Assembly (NCBI GenBank): GCA_037127255.1
Contig: JBANSL010000001.1
Location: 40,043,001 to 40,107,000 of the forward strand
Direction of reading: 5' to 3'
Origin: Persicaria tinctoria
Taxonomy: Eukaryota; Streptophyta; Magnoliopsida; Caryophyllales; Polygonaceae
Length of the DNA stretch: 64,000 nucleotides
Shown: piece by piece, positions 41,830-54,400 of the stretch
Layout of the letters: every line of letters begins with the position of its first letter
Numbering within the stretch: the stretch's first letter is position 1
Program-made: the position numbers and the translations under genes
The notes under the pieces: model-generated
Databases searched by the model: none
The model's input: only the letters and a program-made list of their open reading frames with translations
Told to the model about the DNA's origin: nothing

Positions 41830-43480
41830 TGATTTACTGTTCATATATAAATTTGCTAAATGGCTCACATCTTTCCAAGTGTATAATGTCTTATTTACCC
41901 TTCGAACCTTGAATTTAAAATTATTTATTTTTTCCAATCAATATCCGTTTCGGTCTTTTCCTTAATAATAACGCAGCTTTTTGCTTTTGTATTTACAAAC
42001 GCCTTTCCCCACCCACGTCTCCGGAAAGGCGGAAACCCTCCAAGATCGGTGACGGAGAGAGATGTCCAGAAGTCGAACGCGAACGATGACGGCGAGCAAG
42101 TAGTGAATCATGGGAGGTGTCCGCGTCTCTGCTCTCTCCGCGCATCTCTTCGGCACTTTCTCCCCTTTCAAGCTCCTTCGCCCTACAGACTGCTTCTTCT
42201 TCTAGAGGTGGTTCACCAAATTCAGTGTTGAAGAGGTACAATTGATCCAATTTCTTATACAGGAGCTCTTGGAGTTGGGGTCCAACCTCGAATCCCCTCC
42301 TTCTTCCAAAGACGCCCTCCTAAAGCTCTTCGAGGTTCGCATTCGCTCCTCGTTCTCAATTCCCCCCTTTTTCTCTCTTCGGTTGCTGCTCTACTGTTCT
42401 GTTGCAATTTATCGATTTCCTGGTCGTTTCCGTTACCGAAATTTTCTTAATTTCTGTGATTTGTTACTGCCGTAGTTGTGTTCGCTTCAATTGCCCATTA
42501 AAATTGAGGTTATGCGTTTCTCTCGTACTTCACTTTTCCCGGGTGTCTATGATATTTTCGTGAAACTGGTTTTACTGTGTTGTATTCATGGATTTTAGGT
42601 TCCAGGTAGTGTTTATTTCTAAATTAGGGTTTCTTCATTAATCTCTTTAGGATTCCTCTTCTTGTTTTCTATTGCTGTTTTGATTTCGATTTAGGGGATT
42701 TGAGGTTCTTCTTTTTCGATTAAGAAGAAGTCAATTCATCTTAGGTGCTTGATTCAACTTAGGGGGTTTGTGGTTCAATTTGTCGTCTTTCCGCTTTTTT
42801 CATAGGGTTAATTTTCGATAACACTCAATTTAGATTTCGAACGCAACTACTTCCAAATTATTTGTTCCAAATTCTTCGTCCAAAAATTCTGAATCCATGC
42901 TTCGGAATCTGATCTTCCAAATTAATGCTTCTTCCATCACTTACTTTTTGATTTTGGATAGCATCACTTTGATTAGGGCAACTGATCTCCAATTCTTCCC
43001 TATTGAATTTGTGGTTGAGGTTTGCTTTGATGATTTCTAGGGTTTTATGCTTTTAATCCTTTTTAATTTCCTTATTTCATCGAAGTGCCCCTCAATACTT
43101 ACTGTAAAAATCTCTTAGTGATGAATAGGTAGGTCAAAAGTCATATTTTGTGTGATCTACCATTTATCAAATAGTAGTTTCAACCAATTTGCTTTGCATG
43201 AAGTCTGTTAGTTTCTTAACATATCAAGTGTATGTTCTGTTACTCATATCATAAGTCATGCCAACTGATATGCTTGCTTTCTTTTGCATGTGTAGTTGCA
43301 TAGTACTTGGGTTTATATAGCCATCCATGTAAGAATTATGATATAACATTGTATAAAATTTCTATAGACATCCAAACTATGTTTTCTAAAAAAATGCAGC
43401 TCCATTATTTTATCTATGTTGGAGACCTTGGATTGCTTATGCATCTTAATGAATATAAAATATTCATAGAGTGCGTCCTC
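41830..43480 (+). other. exon-like and intron-like sequence, captured gene piece not recognised
   Basis: 41990-42340 is GC-richer, with an open stretch reading LIQFLIQELLELGSNLESPP and SSKDALLKLFE before a possible donor (CTTCGAG-GTTCGC, about 42333). 42340-43480 is T-rich, intron-like sequence with no further ORF I can name. It may be the first exon of a gene fragment captured with the FANCL piece. Confidence 0.35.
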
Positions 43481-43483
43481 ATG

Positions 43484-43828
43484 TTTAGGTCAAGAGAGAA
43501 AAATCTGACCGAAAATTTTAGGAGCATGATGGAAATTCAAGTTCCAAGACCCCCAGATGCCCAAGGAGACCAACTTTCCGAATGTGGAATCTGCTATGCT
43601 CAATGTCCTCCTACCGGTAGAATCTCAAGTACCTTCCAAACAAATCTCCTTTAATGTTTTCCTTTTCCATATTTCTCTCACTCTCCGTTTTTGGTTATTA
43701 TAGAACAAGGAACTGGAGTTAAGAGGAAGCCGAGCTGACTATAAATGTGAGAATACCAACTGCATCATAGCTTTCCACAGCATCTGCCTTGGGGATTGGT
43801 TGCAGTCCACTACGAAAATTAGACGGTT
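43484..43828 (+). pseudogene. FANCL: FANCL (Fanconi anaemia E3 ligase) fragment, two exons
   Basis: Exon A (43484-43615) reads REKNLTENFRSMMEIQVPRP then PPDAQGDQLSECGICYAQ, ending at a good donor (CTACCG-GTAG). Exon B (43704-43828) reads DYKCENTNCIIAFHSICLGD then WLQSTTK. The pattern CGICYAQ ... CxNxxCxxAFHSxCLxDWL is the FANCL PHD/RING-like domain, which monoubiquitinates FANCD2 in DNA crosslink repair. The last Cys pair is not seen (truncated) and the N-terminal domains are missing. Captured piece, plus strand. Confidence 0.85.
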
Positions 43829-44693
43829 CATATTTGGAACTTTCCACTTATTTAGCTTTAAGTCTGCTTCTGATAGATGAAGGGTTTCACCCCTTTTATG
43901 TTAAGTGGGCACTGCAACTTATTATTGATCTTCTTGTGATACTCCTGGTAGTTTAAAATATTTAGGTGGCCTGTGACTTGGGATTTGAAGTTGTGAGTTA
44001 TTTTTATATCTTTTCTTGGTTGTATTCATGCAGTTTCATGTAGTCCAGGTGAAATAAATATAAATATAAAATAGTTCAAAAAAATTTCACTAAATCTTGC
44101 TACATTTATTTCCAATTAGTTTACCCATTTTACTCTTAAGAGTCTTCTTAAGGATGCCTTTTATCCTTTCTATTTGCTACAAACATGTCAGTAATGACTT
44201 TCATGGAATCATTTCATGTTATTCAGATCTGGGTTGTTCGCATGTTTAGGAGTTTGTAACTAAGTTGTTGAACAAGGACATCTCAATTTTTTCTCTTGAT
44301 CAACTTTTTTGATCAATCTCATGATCAACTAAATTAACCTACAATATTAAATTCTTAGCTTGGGGGTTACCTTTAGGTCTACTCTTGAAGATCATATTAA
44401 GAATTCAAACTTTTATCCAACTCTTATCCACACCTTTAATTCTTTTTGTACAAATGTTATTGGGATAATATCCATTATAATTGCAGTGACATATCATGCT
44501 TTGAGGGCACCCTTTATGAGTTATTTTGATGACTACATGATTAATTGGAAGCGAGAATTATGATTTATTTACTCATGTTTATTATTTTTGCTTCTTGATA
44601 GTGCAAAATCGTCGTTTTTTATGTTAACTTAACGTTCTCTGCAAGTTTTGCTCGGATATTGTACTAAAGGAAAAGACTTTTGTATCCTATTAG

Positions 44694-46499
44694 GTGACTA
44701 CTGAACTTGCACTGGTGGGTCTTGAGCCTTCTAATCTCATCATTGGGATCAATTTTACAAACAGCAATGAGTGGACAGGTGTGTGCTGGTATCTTTTTTT
44801 GTTGTGTTTTGATGTCATACATGATCATATTTTAACCTGTAGTTTGGTAATAGGTGCCAAGTCATTTAATAGAAAGAGCTTGCATCACATTGGGTAAACT
44901 CTTAATCCTTATGAGCAAGCAATATCTATTATAGGGAAGACATTAGCTGCTTTTGATGAGGATAATTTGATCCCTTGTTATGGATCTGGAGACGGTATGT
45001 ATGGCATTCATGCCTTTCATTTTTTAATACTGATGGACTTCCATATTTTGGGCTGAAATTGATAGTCTTTATCCTTCTGGCAGCATCTACTCATGACCAG
45101 GATGTCTTCGGTTTCTACCCTGATGAAAGACATTGCAATGGCTTTGAGGAAGTTTTGGGTCGTTACAGGGAGATCGTCCCTCATTTACGGCTTGCAGGTT
45201 CCTAATTTGTTACTCAGTTGCTTCGTGTTTTCCTTTAGGGGTATTTTATTAGCAGAACAATTAATGTTAAGCATCATCTTCTCACAGGACCTACATCATT
45301 TGCCCCAATAATTGAGATGGCCATGACTGTTGTGGGGCAGATCGAGCAGTGGTCAGTACCATGTCCTGTTAAATATTGCTGATGGCCAGGTACTTCCTTG
45401 TGAGATAGCGGTAGTTACTTTCTTGCCTTTTTTTGTTTTGGTATAAAAGGTCCTTGGGACTGCCATATCCCCATCACAAGTCATAGCTATCATAAACCAT
45501 AGCCTGAGTTAAGATGACAGGATCAATAAATCATAGCAACAATTCTACCTTTCCCAAGTCATTGTGACTATTTTTTACTGAAATAAAGGCCACAGTTCTT
45601 CCTTTTTCTCAAATAATCGTGACTCTGTTTTAGTGACTAGACTAGATGTTGTTTCACATTAACCAGAGATGAATATTCTAAGCCCTCTTTTTCTTTCTGG
45701 GTCAATTGAGTGATGAACATAAATGGGAATTTTATACAAAAATTAATCATATTTATTTCAAAACCACTTGATTAAACTTTACTCACATGCAAGAGGTTGC
45801 CTCTAGAATTGAAAAACAACGAGTTTCATCTGAAAATGGCATTGAATCCAAGTTCTCAAGATTTATAGCAAATCACAGGGATTTTCTCATTCTGGACGTA
45901 GTTGGGTTTGGCTAAAATCTGGTTGTGATAGGACCACTTGCTCTTACAGGTTACACTTTTTAATGGATCTTTGCATTCTGGATGGTGATCATCCTGGGTG
46001 TAGCTGGGTTATGTAAGGTTGGTTTTAATGGACCTTTTCATTTTGGATGGTGATCATCCTGGATGTAGTTGGGTTTATGTGAATTTGATATAATTGGATG
46101 GATTCTTCTCTGTCATATGCCATCCAAAACCATATATTTTTTTCCTGAATGAAATGATAGTGATCTGAACTTTACTTTGGGTATAGATTATCTTGAGTTT
46201 GGTTTTAATAAAATAGCTCACTTTTACAGGTTACCAGAAGTGTTGATACTGAAGGTGGGCATCCAAGTCCCCAGGACCAGCGGGGTCTGTTGATGCAATT
46301 GTGGAGGCAAGATAAAATGATTGTTGCCTTTGCTTAGTTTGTGTGCAGTTAGTTATCAAAGTCTAACTTGATGTCTTTATCTCTTCATATCAGCAAATAT
46401 CCTCTTTCAATTGTGTTAGTTGGGGTTGGTGATGGGCCATGGGACACGATGAAAGAATTTGATGACAATATCCCTGCACGTGACTTTGATAATTTCCAG
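44694..46499 (+). pseudogene. RGLG: RGLG-type E3 ligase (copine domain) fragment, six exons with introns
   Basis: Exons at about 44694-44778 (GLEPSNLIIGINFTNSNEWTG), 44854-44994 (KSFNRKSLHHIG, YEQAISIIGKTLAAFDEDNL), 45084-45197 (STHDQDVFGFYPDERHCNGF, EEVLGRYREIVPHLRLAG), 45288-45389 (PTSFAPIIEMAM), 46230-46315 (VTRSVDTEGG) and 46397-46499 ([33 protein letters not shown]). This is the copine/vWA-like domain of RGLG ubiquitin ligases. Most exon borders keep AG and GT. Frameshifts occur in the 4th and 5th exons, and the RING finger and N-terminus are absent. Plus strand, in line with the neighbouring captured genes. Confidence 0.88.
45961..46090 (+). repeat. two tandem 65-bp units in an RGLG intron
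   Basis: TAATGGA-CTTT, then GGATGGTGATCATCCTGG and GTAG-TGGGTT, repeated with a 65-bp period; a third partial copy precedes at about 45885. Confidence 0.75.
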
Positions 46500-49400
46500 G
46501 TAAGAATGTAAGATATCCTCATATTGCATTTTTTAATGAGTCAAACAGATCTACCTTCATTTAACAATAGATAGACAGTCTTACAATAATCCTTCTGTGC
46601 AAACTAATTATTTACAATACTCTTGTTCTCCTGATTCAATATCAAAAGCTACAAATTAATGGAAACCGACATTTTTTTCAGCACTCAGATTTCAATCCTT
46701 TTTGAACATTTAGCAGTCAATGACCAAGGTCAAGTTTATGGATGTTCAGAGGCATGTATACTTCAGGAAACACGAGGAAGCATGTAATTTCTATAGTAAT
46801 TGGAAGCCAGCAAGTGGGAAGAAAGCTGGTAGAAGTAGTTTAGCTAAACAAAAGAGCAAGATAGGAATTTCAGTCATAATGAAACCAGAACTTGAGTTAA
46901 GATCATTAGATGAAATGAGAAAAGGCTACCCTTATTGTCATATGATAATTCTTGAGATAAACATACCTTAATCTGCCGGATCAACAACTGCTACTCCTTG
47001 CCAAAAATCTTTGCTAATCTTCAAAGGGCCAAAGCTATTTTAACATCCAAAATATACAATCTCAACCAATCAATAATTACATAATGATTTCCTCTTAAGA
47101 TATCATATTCCAGAATTTAAATCGCAATAGGATTAAGCTAGGTATACAAATCGATTAGAAAGCTGATATTAAGACAAAGCTGGATCCATTCCAAATCCAG
47201 TGCTACCACAAATTTCACATGGAAATCATATCAGTTAAAAGTCTGATCTAAAGAAACATCCAACGTTACAAGATAAAGAACCATATCTATTTGGAGCTGG
47301 CTGCTTGCGAAATGATACAGGTAGTTCTGCCATTATTAGGTGCACAGACTATAACTATCACCAAGCTAACAATATGAAAAGAATAAGTTTTAAGTCATAT
47401 CTTATTCAGAAGTCTTACAAATAAAATTAAGAAAAGGAAAAAGAGGATGACACATAAGAACACAAAAAAATTGGGAAAACAAATCACCTAGGGAAACCTT
47501 TAATCCAGAATAAGACTCTTAACAACCACCGAAAGCAGAGTGCAAATAGGAATAAAGTTATGACGAAGAAAACAAAGATAATTCAACTGAAGAGGAGAGA
47601 TTATTGACAGCAGACACCCAAATAGGGAAATAACAATCAGGAATTCAAGGAACAGGAAGATTTGAATAATATGGTAACTGAGGCAAGACAACACGATAAT
47701 AACAACCAAAAGGGGCAGGAATAGGAATTAAAAGACATTGCAAAATCCAATACATCATACATAACAAAATAAGATAAGACATATCCTATGGTACCAAATA
47801 AAAAATAAATCATATATTGTTTACTTATGGTTATCTATGGCTGAAATTGCGTCTACTGAGCACGGATCTGGCTGCTTCTGCCTCCGGTGCTGTATTCTTC
47901 TTCCGTTTCCGCCCGACCTATCCGGGCTATCCCTTTACGTTTCCGCCTGCCTCCGGTGCTGTCTTCTTCTTCCGGCTGCGTCTACTGAGCACTTCTTCTT
48001 CCGTCCGCGTCTACTGATTTTTGTTTTGGAGCCTTCAAATTGAGGTCCCTCGGCCTCTGGTTAGTTTGATTTCACCCCTAATTTATATTTTGATTTAATT
48101 TTGGTTTAGTTGTTTCCTGATTTGTTTGTTTTTCATTTGTTTGGAAGCCTTCAAATTGAGGTCCCTTAAAATTAAGATTGGGATCATCCAATTTAAGGGC
48201 GGTATAGTTGTTTCTTGATCCTCCCTCGTGGCCTCTGGTCATCGGCTTGTGTTGATTCTCCCGTTTAAGAGGTAAGCCTTCCACCGTCTTCTATTTATTT
48301 TAATTTGTTCTTCACCACCCTATTCATCAGGAATTTGATTTCCTGTTTTATTGGGAATTCACATGTAATTTGTGTTTGTAATGATAATTAGGTCCACATG
48401 CTCTCTTTGTGTTGTTGCTCAATTTGGGTTTTCGCTTGTTTTCTTTACCAATTTTAGATGCCTATAATTTGTTTTCACCTAATTTCCGGAATCAAAGGTA
48501 CTTCGAAATTTGTATGTGTGAGGGATTAAGTTTCAAATCTCAGTAACGTGCGATTCTTTTTTCTTCCTACTTTGAATTGTTTTGTCAGGATAATTCAATG
48601 CGTGGATGGATGTTGAGAAGGATTCTCTCACTGAACTTACTGAAGTACTACTTCCTCCTATGATTTTTGCTTTGGAGTGGCAGTTTCCCAAGGCTCCCTG
48701 GTTGTTGCAGTGGTATGTTGTCTTGTCTTCTTTAGCCTTTTCCAATTATTAAAGTATGGTTTGGTATATCTAAAAACAGAAGAGAGCTGGAACATTATTA
48801 TTTTATACTTAAATTTTTTAAAATCTAATGAAGGATCGACTACATAAAGTCATATGAATTTTAGCAAAAAAAGGAGCACTGTAGACAACTATTGTGTTCT
48901 TAATCTTTACATCTTTACAGAAAACATATCCAATATGTTACTGAAATAGGTACCATTTATAATCACCTAGAAAGTTTACGAGTCTTATTCTGGAAAGAAG
49001 GAATGTATTGCATTCATTATGCCCGAGCTATATGTGCATATACTAAATGCGAGCTTACGTTGATGATCTAACCAATTTTAGGTGTTGGTGTAACCTTCAA
49101 GTAAGAGGTTCTCTAATTCATATTTGCTTATTTACATTTACAAATTACAGTGACAGCTATAGGCTTTCTAGAAGGGTTCTTTTTGTTGAACTTGGGTTTG
49201 TGGTTGATTTTAGATGACCATAAATTTGTAAAGAATACTCATTTTACTTACTGAACCCTGGTTGCTAAGAAAAGAGTATGCCCTTACCATGGCATCAAAA
49301 TTACTCACAAGTGTCTTTCATATTAGCAATAGACCTCCTCCCCGACCTCTATGTTGAGATATCTTTCTTTTTGTTTCTTCTTCATAGAACATAAGTTTCT

Positions 49401-49500
49401 CCTCACATAATAGTACCTATGTTTAGTAATTCTGTACTGCTATGTAGCTTCTGGCTTTTGATGTTAGTTGATTTCAATCTCCTCCTTTTTTTCGTTGCAG
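46500..49500 (+). other. mostly non-coding, with two unrecognised exon-like stretches
   Basis: 46720-46971 is an 83-codon frame (VYFRKHEEACNFYSNWKP, basic middle) with no family recognised. 48600-48720 reads MDVEKDSLTELTEVLLPPMI then ALEWQFPKAPWLLQWYVV after an acceptor-like TTTGTCAG, possibly an exon of an unknown gene. 47840-48030 has duplicated GCGTCTACTGAGCAC and CTCCGGTGCTGT segments, and TTCAAATTGAGGTCCCT occurs at about 48036 and 48154. The rest is AT-rich. Confidence 0.4.
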
Positions 49501-50155
49501 ATGTGCATTAGATGTAGAATTCACGTGATTGAAGCTTATCCCAAAGGTATCTGCTCAGTTTACCGTGTGAAAGGGAAGGATGTGGAAGGACCAGGATCTG
49601 ATTTTGAGTTTGTTTTGCTAATTTCTGCCGCCAGACACAGTCCTCAAAACTTCTGGTAAGTGCAGTGAACCAAATAAGCTTGCCCAACTTCTTTCCTTGT
49701 TCTTGTAGACTGGTCCACCTTTCAGAATTTTCTGGGCTCTCTTTAAGTTAGGATTTTGCATCTTATTTGAATTTATATACATATCACAGTTTGAAACTTT
49801 TAAATTTAGAGTAAATTGCGCTTCCCAACTAATTGATTCTTCTGTTTTGCTTAGCAATGGAAGTTGGAGATCCATCTGGAATGTTAAATTTAAGGATGAA
49901 GAACAGACAGTGGATATCACTGGCAGAATGCAGGTAACCAAGAGATATTGTCCTTCTAATTCCTAGATGCCTCTATACCTTTAAGATTCCTGAAAAGGAC
50001 TTTCTTTAGCTTGTCAAAGCATTAATGGAGTATTGAAAGTTCTAAGCTAAATTTCCTTGTTTAATCTAATTGCTTTAGGTTGGGGCTCATTATTTACAGA
50101 AGGGAATGTGAAGTTAGACTCAGATCATGATTGCCATGACTCAACAATATTTCAG
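49501..50155 (+). pseudogene. CPA: F-actin capping protein alpha subunit fragment, three spliceable exons
   Basis: Exon 1 (49501-49655) includes GKDVEGPGSDFEFVLLISAA and RHSPQNF; exon 2 (49855-49933) NGSWRSIWNVKFKDEEQ and VDITGRMQ; exon 3 (50079-50155) VGAHYLQKGNVKLDSDHDC and DSTIFQ. These match the C-terminal half of plant capping protein alpha, which caps actin barbed ends. All borders have AG/GT, and the split codon between exons 1 and 2 gives the expected Cys (NF-C-NGSW). Across these three exons the frame is open, unlike the other captured pieces. The N-terminal half and the last exons are missing. Confidence 0.87.
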
Positions 50156-51423
50156 GTAGCTGAATTAGACACTGATTCTTCTTGCTTGCTTTATCAAGTG
50201 AATGTATGTGATGTTTTAGGGTGTATTTGGCATGAAAATATGATAAGTTAGGTGATGGAAAATAAGCTATAAGATAGCTTATCAAATGCAATCTACTAGA
50301 GAAATGAGCATCCAGATTCCAGAGATTATATGTTACAAGCTGTAAGCTAAATGTATAGCCCAAAGATAGCCATTGTCTCTGCTTCTAGACCCATATAATT
50401 CATAAAACTGAGGTCTCCAAATTCTTATTTTAAGTTTGCAATCTCAAAAGGTTCTTATTTTAAGTTTGCAATCTAATCATTGCTAAGATTTTCTTTTACA
50501 TGTCTAAAGTCTTTGTTCAATAAAGCTATATATTCTTTTTCCTACAAAAAAAAAAGCTATATTTTTTTTCACTCCAAAATCATTATTATATGGACCATTT
50601 AAATTCAACTACAAGCCAAGATAAAACAGGAATGTGGAATATAGGTTGTGGAAGGCATCACTAGAGAAATAAGTTCTATAAGTATATAAAGTGTTGTATT
50701 TGCAAGCTTGAACACATACATGTGCACCTTTTCAAAGTAGACATCCCTCGTGGGCATGGTGATCATGTACTTCGATTGTTACTATTCTCATTTTTTATAT
50801 GCCAAGATGCTATTGAATTTTTATTTCCCTTTTTGTTTATTAAGGAAAGAAGGAATTTGTTTGAGATGCATAAGTTATTAACCCTTGAAAAAAAATTAGG
50901 AAAGGATGTTACAAGATGCATTAGCTATTAGCTTTAAATCAACGGCATATGGTACATATTATTATTTACTTTAGTTTCCACGTTTTAACCTACTGTTTAT
51001 CAATGCCATTAAATTTTAAAAATGAATGTTCACAAGTACTCTCATGTGTTGGATTGAAGTGATGCTTTGGCACCTAATAGCAGAAGTGTATAAAGAGTAG
51101 AAGACCTGAATTTGCAAAGCCAGCTATTGAATTAGTAGATAGTAGAGACTGTGTTGATGAATGGTGGTTCACCCAAATACCACGATGGCAAGCATGAGCG
51201 GTTGATAGGAAACCAAGCACGGAACCACCGGACATGAAGGTAGCTAAGATGCAACTTGAAGACACTTGTCATGTGGGGATGGTGTCATTTGAAAATGCGA
51301 TGGTACCTTATAAAAAGATCTAGCTCTTGGACATGCTAGGGCCTAGGTGATAATGCTTGAACGGGAGTTTAAAAACCCTACACTGCCTTATTTTTATCCA
51401 AATGAATTGCTACCACATATGTC

Positions 51424-51451
51424 GCGCGCGAAGCGCGCACAACTATCCTAG
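51424..51451 (+). other. Helitron-like 3' terminus (second)
   Basis: Hairpin GCGCGC-GAA-GCGCGC (51424-51438), a 9-base spacer, then CTAG at 51448-51451 followed by T. This is a very typical plant Helitron 3' end. The captured FANCL, RGLG and capping-protein exons upstream all point the same way. I could not locate the 5' TC end. Confidence 0.75.
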
Positions 51452-54400
51452 TATATTTAAAAGTATAGAAAATCAAAATGTTATTCTAGCTTAATGGTTA
51501 TAGAAGGTTTACTAAAATACACTATGTTTTATAATTTTTAAAATTATACTATTAGTTTTATATCTTAGATAAAAAAAATCTATAATCTTTTGGTTTTTTG
51601 GTAAAAAAATAAATTGGAATGTTTTGGATAGAGTACGGAGTATAATTTTTGGGATGTTTTATTTGGCGGAATTTTTTTCCGCCCAAAATTTCGTCAAAAT
51701 TTGTAAATCCCTCCTAACATATAAAGTCTAAACCCTAAATCTCTCTATCATTCATTTGGGCGAGCACCACTCTCCCCGTTCTCCATGGCGTCTTCATCTG
51801 TAAATCCCCCGGTCTCGTTGTCACGACCTTCTCAGTGTCCAATCTCTACTTTTGAGTGTGCTTCCATGGCGCCTTCATCTGGTTTCTCCCTTTTGCTCGA
51901 TCTTTGTCCATGGCGTCTCCTAGAAAACGATTTCGTTTAGTGAGGATGACGAGCTCCCTCGCTCCCTCGATGAAGGGCTCTCTCACTCGCTCACTTGACG
52001 AAGGGCTTGCTAGCTAGATAAGGCTCGAAGACGAAGTTGCAGGCGAGGGAACCATTGGATTGAATGACCGGGACCAAGAGCGAAGGTAACCCCTCCTCCT
52101 TACTCTCTACTGCAACTTTGCTAACGAGCAAGCACGACAGTCTAATTTCGTCCCTACTATGACTTTGTCAGTGCGATTTCACCCCTTTTTTGTTTGAAAT
52201 TGATTTATGGTTCAAATTGGTTGAAATTAGTTGATGGGGTCTTGATTTAGGGTTCAAAATGGTAAAGGGTTCTTGATTTAGGGTTTAAATTGGTTCAGGT
52301 TCTTGTTTTCTAAATCCTAATTAGAATGGATACATAAAACCAAACTGTGATTTTTTTTTTCTTTATTGCGTCTATTTATCTAGCAATATTTAGATTTGGG
52401 TGGCCGATCTACTAGAAAGATTGAACAGGAGGGAAAAAACAAAAGGGAAATTAATTGCATCTTCAAGGTAAAGTCTACATTATTTTTTGGTCCACAACAA
52501 CATGCAATTTTCATTCGAGTTCTGCATTTTTTTACGGTTTGACGAGTTCTTACTTCCTAGCTACTTGTTTGATGCATAGGTTGTATATCCAAATGAGAAG
52601 AATATCTCTTTCATTTGTCAAATTCATGGACCTAACCCAAGGTATCTTGAGAGTAAGGTAATAGTGTAATACCGTAATAGCAAGTCAAGAGAGATTTATC
52701 TTTATGCCTTCTTTTCCAATATAGAAAATGGAATGGTATCCTCTCATGTTTATTTTTATGATATTAGATTCTTCTTACTTAATGGTTTCTACTTATCAAA
52801 ATATGATTTAATTTGTTGGATTTAGGTAATGTAAGTCTCTAATTCTTTGTTTTTCTTTGAAATTGGAAGGTGAACTTTAATAAATTAGTTTAATTTAGTG
52901 AAATAGATAGCCATGGGCAGTGTACTTGCTACTTGGCTTATTCTATATACTTCACATGTCTTTGTCTATTTTAGATCTTGTCTCTTCTCACAAGCCAATT
53001 ACATACTACTTTGCTTCACACTTTCGATTTCTTTGCAAAGAACCTTCCTAATCTTTCTCGGCTACTGTGATTTTTACCCTGCCTTGGGTATGATTTTGTG
53101 TCATCGTTCCTTGGGTTACACTCCCCACCTGCAGTGGTTAGTGAATTCATAATCCTTTCCTAGTTCTTGTTATCCTTGTATCTTATATAGAATCTGATAT
53201 ATGTGCAGTTAAAACTTGGCAACTGATAATTTGCTAATTAAAACATGATTTTCCCATAAAGAAGTAAAATGAAGAGCACCTTAAAAAGAGTATGATAATA
53301 ATTTGACTTTTTCCAGCACTATATTTTGATTTTTATGAGCATAATTTGAATTTTTAGCACCTAAGTTTCAACACTGTAATAACTAATATGATTTGTTTAG
53401 CCCTATAATATGATTTTTACGAGAAATGTAATTTGAATTTTAAGCACCTAAGTTTCAGCACTATAATCTGATTGTCTTAGCATAATAATCTGATTTTAAT
53501 GAGAAATGTTATTTGAATTTTAAGCACCAAATATTCAGCACTATAATATGAGATTTTAAAAACTATAATCTAAGTTTTTTTAGTGTTATAATCAGATTTT
53601 TATGAGCATTGTAATATGAATTTCCAGTGCCTCTAACCAATTGATTAATTTCTTCACTTCTTATGCAATTACTGTCATACACCTAATGTTCATTAATCTG
53701 ACACAAATCACTCATAATTTTCCTATTATAACATGATTTTTCCATAAGAAATGCAGTGAAGAGAGCATAAAAAAGAGTATGATACTATGATACTATGATA
53801 GTGATCTAAATTTTTGCTCATTGTCTTGTATGATTGTTTGATTCTGCAGATAATACTTTTTTATACTTGTTATCTGTTATATTCACTTCCTAACATATTG
53901 TTTTTGCTATGCTGTCAAATTTGATTCTAGATTAATGGCCTTGCAATTTGGTGCCTTTCACTTGGGTTCTCATGCTCCTCCTTAGTGAGGTAGGTAAAAG
54001 ATTGCATCCGACATATAGAGTGAGGTAGGTAACAGATTTCACATTTCGGTGTATTTTTTATTCTGAATACTTGGTTTCATTGCCTTGTTGTGAATTTACA
54101 TTACCCTTCACGCAGGTAACTATCCAAACAAGTACAAAGCTTATAGAAATTGTTCACCTCTACTTATTACTTTATATAGATAATAAGACAGAATCGAACA
54201 ATTGAACAATTTTTTTTTTGTTTTTTTTTAATTGATGATACAGGTGCCTTGAGGCTTCAAAATCTGATGAAATTAGTCTTGACTGACCTCATGTGTCTAG
54301 AGAGCGAACTTGCTACTCATCTAAAAAAAAAAATAAGAGCAAGGAAGGTATTTGTGATGATTATTTTGTAATTGAGTATGAGCTCAACTTTGTGTTTCGC

